Shown: positions 1-11,378 of the stretch, piece after piece
Position numbering within the stretch: the stretch's first letter is position 1
Layout: each line of letters starts with the position of its first letter
Source: Clostridia bacterium DTU068
GTDB lineage: Bacteria > Bacillota > DSM-12270 > Thermacetogeniales > Thermacetogeniaceae
Assembly (NCBI GenBank): GCA_001513545.1
Contig: LFTQ01000125.1
Location: 1 to 34,687 of the forward strand
DNA: 34,687 nt
Direction: 5' to 3'
Notes under the pieces: generated by a model
What the model saw: only the letters and a program-made list of their open reading frames with translations
Database searches by the model: none
What the model was told of the DNA's origin: nothing
Made by a program: the position numbers and the translations under genes

Positions 1-689
1 GGAAGCCCGTACTTTTTGACAATAGAAAGAATATCAACCCCTGGCTCACCCACAGCTCCGAAACGCTCGATAACTCTTCCCTCTGGATTTCTCCGCTCTT
101 TTGGCCAGGAGGTTATTTCCACAACCACTTTATCTCCATTACGAGCACCCTTGGCCTGGGTTGTGGGGATAAAAATGTCCCATCCCAACCTCTTGTCATC
201 TGGAACAACAAAGCCGAACTGCCGTTTAGCCTCTTCAAATGTTCCCACAACTGTGGTGTTTGCCCGCACCAAAACCCTGATTACTTCCCCTTCAACATGC
301 TTCCTCTGCAAGCTGAATCCCAGCGGCCTGACAACAACCCGATCACCATGCATTGCTCCGTCCATATTTTCCCTTGAGATAAAAATATCTTCCTTTTTAC
401 TGTCAGGGATCAGAAACCCATACCCTTTCGGATGTCCTTGAATTGTTCCTACGATCAGATTCATTTTCTCAGGCAATCCATATCTGTTTTTGCGTGTCCT
501 GATTACCTGACCCCTTGCCTCCATCTCCTGCAGCATAGGTTCAAGGACACCCGGCTCTTGCCCCAACTGTTCTGATAGATCCGCTAAATTCAGAGGCTTG
601 CTGGCCGACTGTAGACAATCAATAACTTTTTTCTCTTGATTGTTGTTTCTGCCGATTATTCTTTTTCTTTGCTGTGTTTTCTCCGCCAT
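1..689 (-). CDS. rnr: Ribonuclease R, N-terminal part (cut by window edge)
   Basis: 3'-5' exoribonuclease of the RNase II/R family that degrades structured RNA in the cytoplasm. Only about 229 N-terminal residues are inside the window; the catalytic RNB domain and S1 domain lie beyond position 1. The visible part starts MAEKTQQRKR, continues with a winged-helix-like segment (about residues 20-70, with SKPLNLADLSEQLG), then a first cold-shock/OB domain (GTIQGHPKGYGFLIPD...DIFISRENM) and the start of a second one (VVGTFEEAKRQFGFVVPDD). This domain order is typical of RNase R rather than RNase II. The ATG at 687-689 is preceded by GAGGT at good spacing. It follows secG, as in many Firmicutes, but a terminator and its own promoter lie between, so it is probably a separate transcript. 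The open frame runs off the edge, so it is not known to be intact. Confidence 0.93.
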   Translation of the reverse strand, partial: MAEKTQQRKRIIGRNNNQEKKVIDCLQSASKPLNLADLSEQLGQEPGVLEPMLQEMEARGQVIRTRKNRYGLPEKMNLIVGTIQGHPKGYGFLIPDSKKEDIFISRENMDGAMHGDRVVVRPLGFSLQRKHVEGEVIRVLVRANTTVVGTFEEAKRQFGFVVPDDKRLGWDIFIPTTQAKGARNGDKVVVEITSWPKERRNPEGRVIERFGAVGEPGVDILSIVKKYGL

Positions 690-721
690 AAACTACCTCA
701 CTCATTTCTTTCTCAATTTTA

Positions 722-751
722 GTATTACACGGCAGCAAAAACAACCGCCAA
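722..751 (-). promoter_or_regulatory. Probable sigma-A promoter for rnr
   Basis: On the minus strand TTGGCG and TAATAC are separated by 18 nt, about 30 nt upstream of the rnr start codon. The match is moderate. Its position between the secG terminator and rnr supports it. Confidence 0.45.
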
Positions 752-940
752 CTGCATGATTCCACAAATAAGATTGTTTCTGTTCACAAAACTGGTATTA
801 TTGTTATTCTGCCTTAAGTGAAATTCAAATTATTCGTGAATTTGTACATCTGTAAGACTAGAATAAAAAGGAGGCTAAGTGCTTAAATCATCCGCGGCAA
901 CCTCCATCAGGGTTAAAGGAGTGGCAATCTACAGATAATA

Positions 941-968
941 TAAAAAGGGATATATTGTTATATACCCC
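941..968 (-). terminator. Intrinsic terminator after secG
   Basis: Read on the minus strand: GGGGTATAT, loop AACA, ATATATCCC (9 bp with one G-U pair), followed directly by TTTTTATA. It lies about 80 bases downstream of the secG stop and probably ends the gapA-to-secG transcript. Confidence 0.7.
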
Positions 969-1046
969 TTCTCTCATAATAAGTATTTTTGCTTCAGGTA
1001 TTTTTAACATTTAATAGTACCGGTTTTATAAAAAAATTACTATCAT

Positions 1047-1274
1047 TTATTCGATAAAAGTTAGCAGTAAAGTGATGACTAAGAACGCAGCGGCAAGCCC
1101 TGCAGATATCTTGCTGAGGAACTCATCAAGCCCCTTCTTTTTTCCCAACAGTGACTGGGCGCCACCAGCGATCGCACCTGATATGCCTGCAGCCCGTCCG
1201 GACTGCATCAAAATTGTAGTAATTAAACCAACACTGACCAAGACCTCTAGAATAATCAAAATGGTCCTTAACAA
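1047..1274 (-). CDS. secG: Protein translocase subunit SecG
   Basis: Small inner subunit of the SecYEG protein-export channel. The 75 residues form two transmembrane helices (about residues 3-24 and 55-73) joined by a Gly/Ala-rich loop (SGRAAGISGAIAGGAQSLLGKKKG), the standard SecG pattern in sequence and length. The start is a TTG at 1272-1274, chosen because AGGGGAG lies 8 nt upstream and no better codon is available. It sits at the end of the glycolytic cluster just upstream of rnr, a classic Firmicutes arrangement. A REP-like palindrome cluster separates it from eno, so whether it is cotranscribed with eno is uncertain. Confidence 0.93.
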   Translation of the reverse strand: MLRTILIILEVLVSVGLITTILMQSGRAAGISGAIAGGAQSLLGKKKGLDEFLSKISAGLAAAFLVITLLLTFIE

Positions 1275-1375
1275 ACTATAGTCTCCCCTTTGCTTAACTT
1301 ACTTCACCAGCTCAAAGATACATCTATTTTAGCACTGGGAGGAACCAGTTGTAAAGCATATTCCGCAGCCCATCC

Positions 1376-1503
1376 ATCGCGCTGGGTACAATCGCTCTGA
1401 TCTGTCCGATCAGTCAACCCGTCCCACTGATCGCGCGGGGGGACAGTCCCGGTGATCGGGCCCGATCACCCAACCTGTCCCCCTGATCGCGATCGGTCAG
1501 TAT
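1376..1503. repeat. REP-like palindrome cluster between eno and secG
   Basis: Dense alternating motifs of the types CCTGTCCCNCTGATCG, GGGGGGACAGTCCCGG and CCGATCA. They include a perfect 20-bp palindrome at 1451-1470 (half GGTGATCGGG). The same vocabulary recurs at 23511-23570, 23774-23897, 29025-29089 and 29295-29380, always in non-coding DNA, so this is a dispersed family. The large core element found at the other two sites is absent here. CTGTCCC and GGGACAG can pair into hairpins. Confidence 0.8.
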
Positions 1504-1506
1504 TAA

Positions 1507-2796
<1,290 letters not shown>

Positions 2797-2838
2797 TTAG
2801 AAACAGGAAGAACCCAGGCTTACCTCCCTTCTTTTGAT

Positions 2839-4380
2839 TTATATTTCCTCAATTAACGAATTACCGGTCATCTCCGGGGGTTTAGGTATCCCCAGAATTT
2901 CCAGCATAGTTGGTGCTATATCCTCTAGGGAGCCGCCGTCTCTAAGCCGCACCTCCTTGAATCTTTCACCGACCAATATCAGGGGTACGAGATTTGTGGT
3001 ATGTGCGGTATGGGGCTCTTCACTGCCATTTTCCAGCATCATCTCAGCATTCCCATGATCCGCGGTAACTAGAGCTGTCCCTCCCCTCTCCAAAACAGCG
3101 TCCACCACCCGCTCAAGACAGCTATCCACCACCTGAACCGCCTTAACAGCTGCATCCAGTACACCTGTGTGTCCAACCATATCCGGATTGGCATAGTTTA
3201 AGATGATCACATCGTAAAGATCCCGGTTGATCTCAGCAATAACCCGTTCTGTAACCTCCGGGGCACTCATCTCCGGTTTCAGGTCATAGGTGGCAACCTT
3301 GGGTGATGGGATCAGAATCCTTTCCTCCCCTGGATTGGGAGTTTCCACACCTCCATTGAAAAAGAAGGTCACATGGGCATACTTTTCGGTCTCAGCTATA
3401 CGCAGCTGTTTAAGGCCATTGGCTGCCAGGATCTCCCCTAAAGTGTTCTCCAGTGTTTGAGGCGGAAAGGCGACAGGCGCTTCAATTGTGGCATCATACT
3501 GGGTCATGCAGATAAAATGGACATCAGGGTACTCTTTTCTGGTAAAACCACTGAAATCCCGGTCCACAAAGCTGCGGGTGATCTCCCGGGCCCGGTCGGC
3601 ACGGAAGTTATAAAAAATCACCACATCACCGGGACGGACCGATCCTTTCGGTTTTCCCTCATGATCCAGAATTACCTTGGGTACTACAAACTCATCTGTC
3701 ACCTCATCTGCATATGATTCTCTGACAGCTGCAGCTGCTGATGAGGCCTTTTCCCCTTCACCATATACAATAGCCCGAAAGGCTTTCTCCACACGTTCCC
3801 ATCTTTTGTCCCGGTCCATCGCATAATATCTTCCGCTTACAGTGGCTATTTCACCAACACCCAACTCACTGCACTTCTGCTCTAAGCTCTCGATATAACC
3901 CAAACCACTGGTCGGAGGAACATCACGACCATCAAGAAAAGCGTGAACATAAACCTTATTCAATTCACAGCGCTGTGCCATCTCCAGGAGAGCATAAAGG
4001 TGGGTCAGATGGCTGTGCACCCCACCATCGGAAAGCAGGCCGAAAAGATGCAGAGAGCTCCCTTTTTCCTTTACCCTCTGCATTCCGTCCGCCAGAACGG
4101 GATTATGATAAAACTCACCGGTTTGGATGGACCTGGCGATCCTTGTGATATCCTGATAGACCACCCTCCCAGCACCGATATTAAGGTGGCCCACTTCCGA
4201 GTTCCCCATCTGCCCTTCGGGTAGTCCTACTCTTTCTCCTGATGCTATTAATAATGTATGGGGATTGTTGTTCTGAAGATGTGTAAAATATGGTATTTCA
4301 GCCAGCCGGAGGGCGTTTCCCCGTTGTTCAGAAGAAATCCCCCAGCCATCAAGGATTACCAGCGCTAATGGGCTTTTCAA
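2839..4380 (-). CDS. gpmI: 2,3-bisphosphoglycerate-independent phosphoglycerate mutase
   Basis: Mn-dependent enzyme that converts 3-phosphoglycerate to 2-phosphoglycerate through a phosphoserine. The 513 residues match the iPGM family length. Motifs: the N-terminal metal site in VILDGWG, the phosphoserine loop [20 protein letters not shown] (around residue 60), [33 protein letters not shown], and the C-terminal metal site [10 protein letters not shown]. The start is TTG at 4378-4380, overlapping the tpiA TGA stop in a TTGA arrangement, which implies translational coupling. GGGGGA is just upstream. It lies in the order tpiA-gpmI-eno seen in most Firmicutes. Confidence 0.96.
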   Translation of the reverse strand: MKSPLALVILDGWGISSEQRGNALRLAEIPYFTHLQNNNPHTLLIASGERVGLPEGQMGNSEVGHLNIGAGRVVYQDITRIARSIQTGEFYHNPVLADGMQRVKEKGSSLHLFGLLSDGGVHSHLTHLYALLEMAQRCELNKVYVHAFLDGRDVPPTSGLGYIESLEQKCSELGVGEIATVSGRYYAMDRDKRWERVEKAFRAIVYGEGEKASSAAAAVRESYADEVTDEFVVPKVILDHEGKPKGSVRPGDVVIFYNFRADRAREITRSFVDRDFSGFTRKEYPDVHFICMTQYDATIEAPVAFPPQTLENTLGEILAANGLKQLRIAETEKYAHVTFFFNGGVETPNPGEERILIPSPKVATYDLKPEMSAPEVTERVIAEINRDLYDVIILNYANPDMVGHTGVLDAAVKAVQVVDSCLERVVDAVLERGGTALVTADHGNAEMMLENGSEEPHTAHTTNLVPLILVGERFKEVRLRDGGSLEDIAPTMLEILGIPKPPEMTGNSLIEEI

Positions 4381-5162
4381 ACACTTTTCCCCCTTATTTC
4401 TGCTGTAGACTGTATGATTGCTACAAATTTTTCGATATTTAAGCTGGCTCCACCCACCAGTAGTCCATCGATCTCCTCTTCATTCATAAAAGAGGGGGTG
4501 GATTCAGGTGTCACACTTCCCCCATAAAGAAAACGAAGCTGAGAAGCAAATTCTTCTCCATACATCTCAGCAACCTGTTCACGCAGGGCTTTGATGACCT
4601 CTACAGCATCCTCTGGGGTTGCTGTCTTTCCGGTTCCAATAGCCCAAACAGGCTCATAAGCAACAACAAGAGATGCCGGCTGGCCCTCCTTGATACCGGA
4701 AAGCCCAGCCTTCAACTGTTCCAGGCAGTACGGTACTGCCTTTCCGGCCTCCCGAATTTCCAGGTTCTCCCCCAGGCACAAAATTGGCCACAACCCACAG
4801 GTAACAGCAGTGACCAGCTTTTTAGCGATCACCTCATCGGTTTCTCCAAAATGAGTACGGCGCTCTGAGTGCCCCAGTATAACATAACGGCAGCCCATGG
4901 CCTGCAGCATAGGACCGGATACTTCTCCGGTATAAGCACCCTCTGTTTCCCAGTGCATGTTTTGAGCGCCCCAGGCAATATGACTTCCCGCAAGCTTAGA
5001 AGCAACTGCAGCAAGTGCAGGGAAAGGCGGACAAACCAGGACCTCCACACTATCCCCATTTGTCACTCTCTCCCGCAGCAGTTTAGCAAAATTCCCCGCT
5101 TCGGCAGGTGTTTTGTTCATTTTCCAGTTGCCTGCTATCAAAGGCATCCTTTTTGTTTTCAC
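4377..5162 (-). CDS. tpiA: Triosephosphate isomerase
   Basis: Interconverts dihydroxyacetone phosphate and glyceraldehyde 3-phosphate. TIM-barrel motifs are all present: GNWKMNK (catalytic Lys), ILGHSERR (catalytic His), [19 protein letters not shown] (catalytic Glu and mobile loop 6), [10 protein letters not shown] and GLLVGGASL. The open frame extends to 5219, but the family begins close to [12 protein letters not shown]. The start used here is GTG at 5160-5162, which follows GGGAGGAG by about 11 nt; the ATG at 5147 is the alternative and lacks a spaced SD. Its stop overlaps the gpmI start. Confidence 0.95.
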   Translation of the reverse strand: MKTKRMPLIAGNWKMNKTPAEAGNFAKLLRERVTNGDSVEVLVCPPFPALAAVASKLAGSHIAWGAQNMHWETEGAYTGEVSGPMLQAMGCRYVILGHSERRTHFGETDEVIAKKLVTAVTCGLWPILCLGENLEIREAGKAVPYCLEQLKAGLSGIKEGQPASLVVAYEPVWAIGTGKTATPEDAVEVIKALREQVAEMYGEEFASQLRFLYGGSVTPESTPSFMNEEEIDGLLVGGASLNIEKFVAIIQSTAEIRGKSV

Positions 5163-5271
5163 TATAATGAGTTCTCCTCCCTTAACATAATGACCAGTAA
5201 CACCATAATGGTGCCGCATGATCAGTATGATCTTTAATAAGCAGTTCCGGTTCGCTCCTCAAGTCAGCAAT

Positions 5272-6450
5272 CTAGTCCCTGCAGAGAACCGCAACTCCAG
5301 GCAATTTCTTGCCTTCCAAAAACTCCAGAGAAGCGCCACCACCTGTAGACGCATGGGTTACCTGCTCTTTGAGCCCGTACTTTTCCAGTACCGCCAGTGA
5401 ATCACCACCACCAACCACAGAGACCAAATCCGGATTAGTCAAGGCTCTGGCCACTGCTTCACTTCCACCGGCAAATTCATCCTTTTCAAAAACACCCATT
5501 GGGCCATTCCAAAAAGCGGTTCTCGCTTTTTTAATCAATTGAGCATAACACTCTGCTGTACGGGGACCGATATCCATGGCCTTCCAGCCATCAGGCACCT
5601 TTTGGGAATCCACAGTCTTTACTTCCCCTTCTTCACCAGCGGTTACCAGCAAGTCCACAGGAAGTTCCACCCGTACTCCCCGCTCTGTTGCTTTGTTTAG
5701 AAAATCAGCCGCATATTCCAGGTTATCCTCATCAACTAGGGAGTCTCCCATCTGGGAACCTTTAGCCTTTAAAAAGGTATTGGCCATTCCACCGCCTAAA
5801 AGTATGGCATCCACCTGTCCTAAAAGATTATTAAGAACACCGATTTTGTCACTTACCTTTGCCCCACCGAGCACAGCCACAAAGGGATGATCCGGATCAG
5901 CAAGGATACTGCCCAATGCCTTGATCTCCTTTTCCATCAACAGGCCTGCAGCTGCAGGCAGGTATGAGGCAACCCCTGCAGTGGATGCGTGAGCTCTGTG
6001 GGCTGTACCGAAGGCATCATTGATATAGACCTCTGCCAGTGAAGCCAAACTCCTGGCAAACTCAGGGTCATTTTTCTCTTCTTCAGGGTGAAAGCGCAGG
6101 TTTTCTAAAAGAAGAACCTCCCCCGGTTTGAGCTCCTGTGCAGCTTTAGCTGCTTCAGGCCCAATACAGTCATCCACTTTTTTTACGGTTTTTCCTAGGA
6201 GTTCTCCTAAACGCCGGGCCACATCATCCAGTCTGAGTTTATCCACCACCTTACCCTTGGGGCGCCCCAAATGGCTCATCAGTATCACTGATGCCCCACC
6301 ACCCAGAAGGTATTCTATTGTTGGCAGAGTAGCTTTGATTCTAGTGTCATCAGCTACCTTCCCCTGATCATCTAAAGGAACATTAAAATCAACCCGCACT
6401 AAAACCTTTTTTCCTTTTATGTCCAGACTCTTAATGGTTTTCAGGTCCAA
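5272..6450 (-). CDS. pgk: Phosphoglycerate kinase
   Basis: Makes ATP from 1,3-bisphosphoglycerate. It has 392 residues, usual for bacteria. Visible motifs are VLVRVDFNVPLDD near the N-terminus, MSHLGRPKG, LLENLRFHPEEEKND, the hinge segment AVLGGAKVSDKIGVLNNLL, GGGMANTFLKAKG, FWNGPMGVFE and the nucleotide-binding VVGGGDSLAVLEKYG. It starts at a TTG (6448-6450) with AGGTGG nine bases upstream. It is 20 bases from gapA and about 110 bases from tpiA, in the same operon. Confidence 0.96.
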   Translation of the reverse strand: MDLKTIKSLDIKGKKVLVRVDFNVPLDDQGKVADDTRIKATLPTIEYLLGGGASVILMSHLGRPKGKVVDKLRLDDVARRLGELLGKTVKKVDDCIGPEAAKAAQELKPGEVLLLENLRFHPEEEKNDPEFARSLASLAEVYINDAFGTAHRAHASTAGVASYLPAAAGLLMEKEIKALGSILADPDHPFVAVLGGAKVSDKIGVLNNLLGQVDAILLGGGMANTFLKAKGSQMGDSLVDEDNLEYAADFLNKATERGVRVELPVDLLVTAGEEGEVKTVDSQKVPDGWKAMDIGPRTAECYAQLIKKARTAFWNGPMGVFEKDEFAGGSEAVARALTNPDLVSVVGGGDSLAVLEKYGLKEQVTHASTGGGASLEFLEGKKLPGVAVLCRD

Positions 6451-6470
6451 TTATTGATGCCACCTTTCCT

Positions 6471-7493
<1,023 letters not shown>

Positions 7494-7568
7494 TCAATAA
7501 TAAAAAATATTGTGTTCACTCGATAATAATATTATGTGACTTTATCTGCATTATATAGGTCTTGTGCC

Positions 7569-7617
7569 ATCAGCCGGCATATGAGCTCTTAAGAAAAGCA
7601 TCTGCCGCCCAGCTGAT
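7569..7617 (-). promoter_or_regulatory. Hairpin in the gapA mRNA leader
   Basis: ATCAGC (7612-7617 on the RNA side) and GCTGAT (7569-7574) pair perfectly, followed inward by GGCA with TGCC, with a small internal loop. It lies between the promoter at 7707-7734 and the gapA start. There is no T-run after it, so it is not an intrinsic terminator. It could stabilise or control the mRNA; function unknown. Confidence 0.35.
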
Positions 7618-7706
7618 ACTTGTAAACTATTGCATACTGTTTGCCTGATATACTGCTACATCATTTATTAAAAAACACCTATATAATACATAACATTTCA
7701 AATAAA

Positions 7707-7734
7707 ATTATATACTATTTGATTGGCAATGCAA
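7707..7734 (-). promoter_or_regulatory. Sigma-A promoter of the gapA operon
   Basis: Minus-strand TTGCAT, 16-nt spacer, perfect TATAAT. It lies between the rpoN terminator and gapA and would give a leader of roughly 220 nt. A second TATAAT-like box occurs nearer gapA (about 7547-7552), without a convincing -35. Confidence 0.65.
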
Positions 7735-7848
7735 CCCAGAAATTAACGCAAGTACCCCATCTTTACCATGTGACACCCCTCCCTGCTGTTGCCTTCCCGC
7801 AGATTAGGTCTCTTTTAACCCACCGGTTCAGTAGAAATGCCAAGCAAA

Positions 7849-7872
7849 TTAAAAAGGCGCATTAACAGCGCC
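7849..7872 (-). terminator. Intrinsic terminator after rpoN
   Basis: Minus-strand GGCGC, loop TGTTAAT, GCGCC, followed by TTTTTAATTT. It lies 25 bases after the rpoN stop and separates the rapZ-yvcK-whiA-rpoN group from the glycolytic operon. Confidence 0.75.
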
Positions 7873-7897
7873 AGGGATTTTCATATTATTTTTTCTA

Positions 7898-9301
7898 TCA
7901 GCGGTAGCGTTTTCGCTGACGCACAGGAGGGATACCGATTTCCTTCCTATACTTCGCTACAGTTCTGCGGGCGATATTAATCCCTTTAGTGGTCAGCATT
8001 TCACATATCTGCTGGTCACTATAAGGTTCATAGGGGTCTTCCCCTTCAACCATTTCTTTAATGAACTGTTTGATGGTTTCAGTAGCCACCATCTTGCCAG
8101 CTGCTACATTTTCCACCCCACTGGTGAAAAAGAACTTGAGCTCAAACAGCCCCTGGGGTGTTTGGATATACTTATTGGCAATAGCCCTGCTCACAGTGGA
8201 TTCATGCATCTCTGCTATTTCCGCAATGTTCTTGAGATTAAGGGGCTTTAGGTATTTGATACCCCGATCCAGAAACTCACGCTGGTAGTCAACTATACAC
8301 TGAACCACCCGGTAAAGGGTAAGCCTTCTCTGCTCAATACTGCGAATCAGCCAAAGAGCGGATTTCATCTTATTTTGTATAAACTCAACGGTCCCTGAAT
8401 CACAGTTATTTTTCTGATTGATGAGGAGCTTATAATTGCTGTTAATCATCAAGCGGGGTACAGCTACATCATTAACAATAATAATATACTCATTATTTAC
8501 CTTTTCCACCACTACATCTGGGGTAATATAGCGGTTATCACTGGGTTGGGCGAAATTGCGCCCAGGTATGGGGTCAAGTGATTTGATTAAATCAGCCTGT
8601 TGCTGCACTTCCTGCACAGTCAGTCCCAGGCTTGAGGCGATCTTCAGCAAATTTCCGTTGGCAATATCATTCAAATGGCAATCAACAATCTTCTCTATAA
8701 CCGGGGTGCGCTGACCTCGCTGCTCCAGCTGAATAAGCAGACATTCCTTAAGATCACGGGCACCTACTCCAGGGGGATCTAGGCTTTGGATCATTTTCAG
8801 AACCCGTTCAAGATCCTCCTGCCGATATCCTGATATAAGACTGGCATCTTTAAGGCAGATATTCAAATATCCCCGGTCATTGATATTCCCAATAAGAAAT
8901 TCACCGATTTCAATGTCTTTGTTTCTGGAAAGGACAAGACGCAGTTGGAGGTACAAATGTTCCTGCAGAGTAGGGATTTCGGGAACAAAATGTTCGAGGT
9001 TGTACTGCTCTTTTTCCTCGTGTTCTGCCCAGGCCCGATCAAAGGAACGGTCAATCTGGCCGCATTCAGAAAGATAATCACACCACTCCTGAGCAAAATC
9101 ATCTTTATTTTTATCAGCTGGCGGCTTATCCTCTGCTTCTTCTTCTGACACCTCAAGAAGTGGATTTTCCAGAAGGGCATCCTCTATATACTGTGCTAAA
9201 TCCATCGATGACAACTGCAATACCATGATTGCCTGGCGAAGTTCTGGCGTCATGATCAGCTTTTGCGTTTGTTCAAGCTTCATGCCATAACTCAAGCGCA
9301 T
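7898..9301 (-). CDS. rpoN: RNA polymerase sigma-54 factor
   Basis: Alternative sigma factor that needs an AAA+ activator to open promoters of the -24/-12 type. It has 467 residues. The N-terminal Gln/Leu-rich activator-interacting region (KLEQTQKLIMTPELRQAIMVLQL) is followed by an acidic linker (about 50-75), the core-binding domain (about 100-280), a helix-turn-helix near LKNIAEIAEMHESTVSRAIANKY (about residues 355-380), and the C-terminal RpoN box ARRTVAKYRKEIGIP. The ATG at 9301 follows a GGGGGG run by 8 nt; an internal ATG seven codons in has no SD. It lies immediately upstream of gapA, the slot normally taken by cggR, but a terminator separates them. No activator gene is seen in the window, so its regulon here is unknown. 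Confidence 0.96.
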   Translation of the reverse strand: MRLSYGMKLEQTQKLIMTPELRQAIMVLQLSSMDLAQYIEDALLENPLLEVSEEEAEDKPPADKNKDDFAQEWCDYLSECGQIDRSFDRAWAEHEEKEQYNLEHFVPEIPTLQEHLYLQLRLVLSRNKDIEIGEFLIGNINDRGYLNICLKDASLISGYRQEDLERVLKMIQSLDPPGVGARDLKECLLIQLEQRGQRTPVIEKIVDCHLNDIANGNLLKIASSLGLTVQEVQQQADLIKSLDPIPGRNFAQPSDNRYITPDVVVEKVNNEYIIIVNDVAVPRLMINSNYKLLINQKNNCDSGTVEFIQNKMKSALWLIRSIEQRRLTLYRVVQCIVDYQREFLDRGIKYLKPLNLKNIAEIAEMHESTVSRAIANKYIQTPQGLFELKFFFTSGVENVAAGKMVATETIKQFIKEMVEGEDPYEPYSDQQICEMLTTKGINIARRTVAKYRKEIGIPPVRQRKRYR

Positions 9302-9397
9302 AATAATAACCCCCCAACCTTTCTCACAGTAATAATTCTCTTTTCATTGAAGGATTCCTTCTTTCCCTTATAAGATATGAGATCTGTTTTACTGTGA

Positions 9398-10363
9398 TTA
9401 ATTGTTCGGGCTTCCATCTCTCTTTACCATACTCTGTTTTTTCCTTAGTTGGTCTGCAATCCGACTGATTTCCCGGAAACGATGATAGACACCGGATTTG
9501 CTCAAAGAAGGGGTAAGGAGTTTACCGAGATCAGCCAGGCTGGCCTCCGGATAGAGCAGACGCAGTTCGGCCAACTCCCGCAAGGCAGGAGACAAGACAC
9601 CCAAACCAGCCAATGACTGGATCTCCTCGATCACTGCAACTTGTTTTAGGCCAGCCTCCACCGATTTTTCCAAATTTGCAGTCTCACAATTGACCAGCCT
9701 GTTAACCTGGTTGCGCATATCTTTTAAAACACGGCAGTTTTCTACTTGCAGAACAGCTTGATTTGCTCCGATAATCCGCAAAAACTCTACTACCTGATCC
9801 GCTTCTTTAAGATAAACCTCATACCCATCACGGTGCTCCCTGGTGTTGGGTTTTACACCGAAAGAGGCCAGGGCTTTCACAGCCTCCCTTGCTCCGGCCG
9901 GGGTTTTAAAGGACAATTCCAAATGGTAAGCATTATTAGGGTTACCGACAAAACCACTGCCCAGAAAACATCCCCTTAAGAATGCTTTTCTGCAGCAGTT
10001 CTTTTCCAGGATATTGGGATCAAGGGTATCCATCAAAACCTGATCCCTATCAACAAAACCCAAATCCTGAAGCAGGTAATGTTGCTGCTTCACTAAGGGA
10101 ATCTGTACTGTAAACAGACGGCGGCGGCGCGGCCGGGAATAGCGGTTGATGGTAATCAAGCTACTCCACCCCAGTTTTTTGGATAGCAGAAAAATGCGCC
10201 TGGCCACCACAGCAGCCTCTGTTTCCATTACCAGCATCTTCTGCTTACCAAGGCGGACAACACCCAACACCCTTGCCAGAGCTGCTAGTTCCGCCCACCG
10301 ACAGCACTGTAGCTCAAAAGGGAGCCGCGCAACCTCACCCTTTACCTGCATAGAAAAGGACAT
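9398..10363 (-). CDS. whiA: DNA-binding protein WhiA
   Basis: Conserved Gram-positive regulator linked to sporulation, cell division and chromosome segregation. The 321 residues have a degenerate LAGLIDADG homing-endonuclease-like domain (AFLRGCFLGSGFVGNPNNAYHLEL, about residues 125-150) and a C-terminal helix-turn-helix (YPEASLADLGKLLTPSLSKSGVYHRFREI). The start could be ATG at 10363 or the adjacent GTG at 10366; AAGGGTGA is just upstream. It follows yvcK by about 13 bases, the standard rapZ-yvcK-whiA arrangement, so cotranscription is very likely. Confidence 0.95.
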   Translation of the reverse strand: MSFSMQVKGEVARLPFELQCCRWAELAALARVLGVVRLGKQKMLVMETEAAVVARRIFLLSKKLGWSSLITINRYSRPRRRRLFTVQIPLVKQQHYLLQDLGFVDRDQVLMDTLDPNILEKNCCRKAFLRGCFLGSGFVGNPNNAYHLELSFKTPAGAREAVKALASFGVKPNTREHRDGYEVYLKEADQVVEFLRIIGANQAVLQVENCRVLKDMRNQVNRLVNCETANLEKSVEAGLKQVAVIEEIQSLAGLGVLSPALRELAELRLLYPEASLADLGKLLTPSLSKSGVYHRFREISRIADQLRKKQSMVKRDGSPNN

Positions 10364-10376
10364 CACTGATCACCCT

Positions 10377-11378
10377 TTATCTAATTAAAGAAAGCACCGC
10401 CAAGGCCAGTTTCTCCGGATCATGGCGCACTAATTCCTGTTCATTTAACAAATCTCCTCGCCAGACCTTAACCCCCATTCTCTGCAGAGTGCGCAGGTCC
10501 ACAGCTACTGGTTCAGCTCCTTCTCTGGCATACTTTACAAGGCGTACAGGGGCAATTTTTTTATTATTAATTATTATATAATCCAACCAGCCTTCTCCCA
10601 TATGATTATAAATAGCAGCCAGATGATCTGAGGCCTTAAAACCAGAGGTTTCCCCCGGCTGAGTCATAATATTACAAATATAGCATTTTACCGCACGAGT
10701 CTGTTTAACCGCCAGGCTGATTTCGGGAACTAATAAATTGGGCAAGACACTGGTAAAGAGACTTCCTGGGCCTAATAGGATCAGGTCAGCCCGCTTAATG
10801 GCTGCAGCCGCATCCGGTACTGCCCGGCAGTTGGCAGGGGTTAGAAAAACTCTTTTTATCGGGGTATCTACCTTAGCTATCCTGCTCTGCCCAAACATAT
10901 GTGTGCCATCAACCAGTTCTGCATTCAGTGTCACATGATCCAGAGTAGAGGGTACAACCTGCCCACAGACATTAAGCACATTGCTTATCTCCTGGATAGC
11001 TGTCTGAAAATCACCGGTTATATCAACCATCGCGGTGATCAGCAGATTTCCCAGACTGTGTCCCGCCAGGCCTTTTCCCTGGCCGAAACGGTAATTAAAC
11101 AGCTTTTCCGTAAGAGATTCTGTTTCTGATAAAGCCACCAGACAGTTGCGAATATCCCCTGGCGGCAATATACCGAATTCTCCCCTGAGCCTCCCTGAAC
11201 TCCCCCCATCATCTGCCACAGTCACAATAGCGGTAATATTGGAGGTATACTTTTTCAGCCCACGCAGCAGAACAGGAAGTCCTGTGCCCCCTCCAAGAGC
11301 AGCGATACGGGGCCCCCGTTTCAATGTCTGGCTGCGGAAAAATCCAGAGAAGAAACGAGCTATATCCCGCACCTTCAT
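10377..11378 (-). CDS. yvcK: YvcK/CofD-like gluconeogenesis and cell-wall factor
   Basis: Member of the YvcK family, which binds UDP-sugars and is needed for normal cell shape and peptidoglycan synthesis on gluconeogenic carbon sources in Bacillus and Listeria. It has 333 residues. Motifs: ALGGGTGLPVLLRGLKKY (nucleotide-sugar-binding loop, about 27-44), VTVADDGGSSGRLR, PPGDIRNCLVALSE, AGHSLGNLLITAM and LILLGPGSLFTSVLPNLLV. The ATG overlaps the rapZ TAA stop by one base (TAATG), so translation is probably coupled. A short hydrophilic N-terminal extension (about 20 residues) precedes the fold. Confidence 0.95.
   Translation of the reverse strand: MKVRDIARFFSGFFRSQTLKRGPRIAALGGGTGLPVLLRGLKKYTSNITAIVTVADDGGSSGRLRGEFGILPPGDIRNCLVALSETESLTEKLFNYRFGQGKGLAGHSLGNLLITAMVDITGDFQTAIQEISNVLNVCGQVVPSTLDHVTLNAELVDGTHMFGQSRIAKVDTPIKRVFLTPANCRAVPDAAAAIKRADLILLGPGSLFTSVLPNLLVPEISLAVKQTRAVKCYICNIMTQPGETSGFKASDHLAAIYNHMGEGWLDYIIINNKKIAPVRLVKYAREGAEPVAVDLRTLQRMGVKVWRGDLLNEQELVRHDPEKLALAVLSLIR

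Larger units (their letters stand above)
690..1046. other. rnr-secG intergenic stretch
   Basis: A+T-rich, 357 bases. It holds the rnr promoter (722-751) and the secG terminator (941-968). On the plus strand there is a 19-codon ORF (879-938, GTG start, TAA stop, peptide VLKSSAATSIRVKGVAIYR) preceded by AAGGAGG four bases upstream. No convincing plus-strand promoter precedes this mini-ORF, so it may be chance. I see no tmRNA or other known RNA here. Confidence 0.5.

Noticed and set aside
16-441. 141-codon plus-strand open frame at the left edge
   Set aside because: It lies antisense to the clear RNase R frame and has no family resemblance.
1376-1503. CRISPR array
   Set aside because: The repeats are short, alternate in orientation, have no regular spacers and no cas genes are nearby.
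7750-7830. Possible SRP (4.5S-like) RNA, because of GGGAAGG...GCAGGG and GGGTGTCACATGG on the minus strand
   Set aside because: The nearly invariant SRP core GGTCCGGAAGGAAGCAGC is absent and the flanks do not pair as required.
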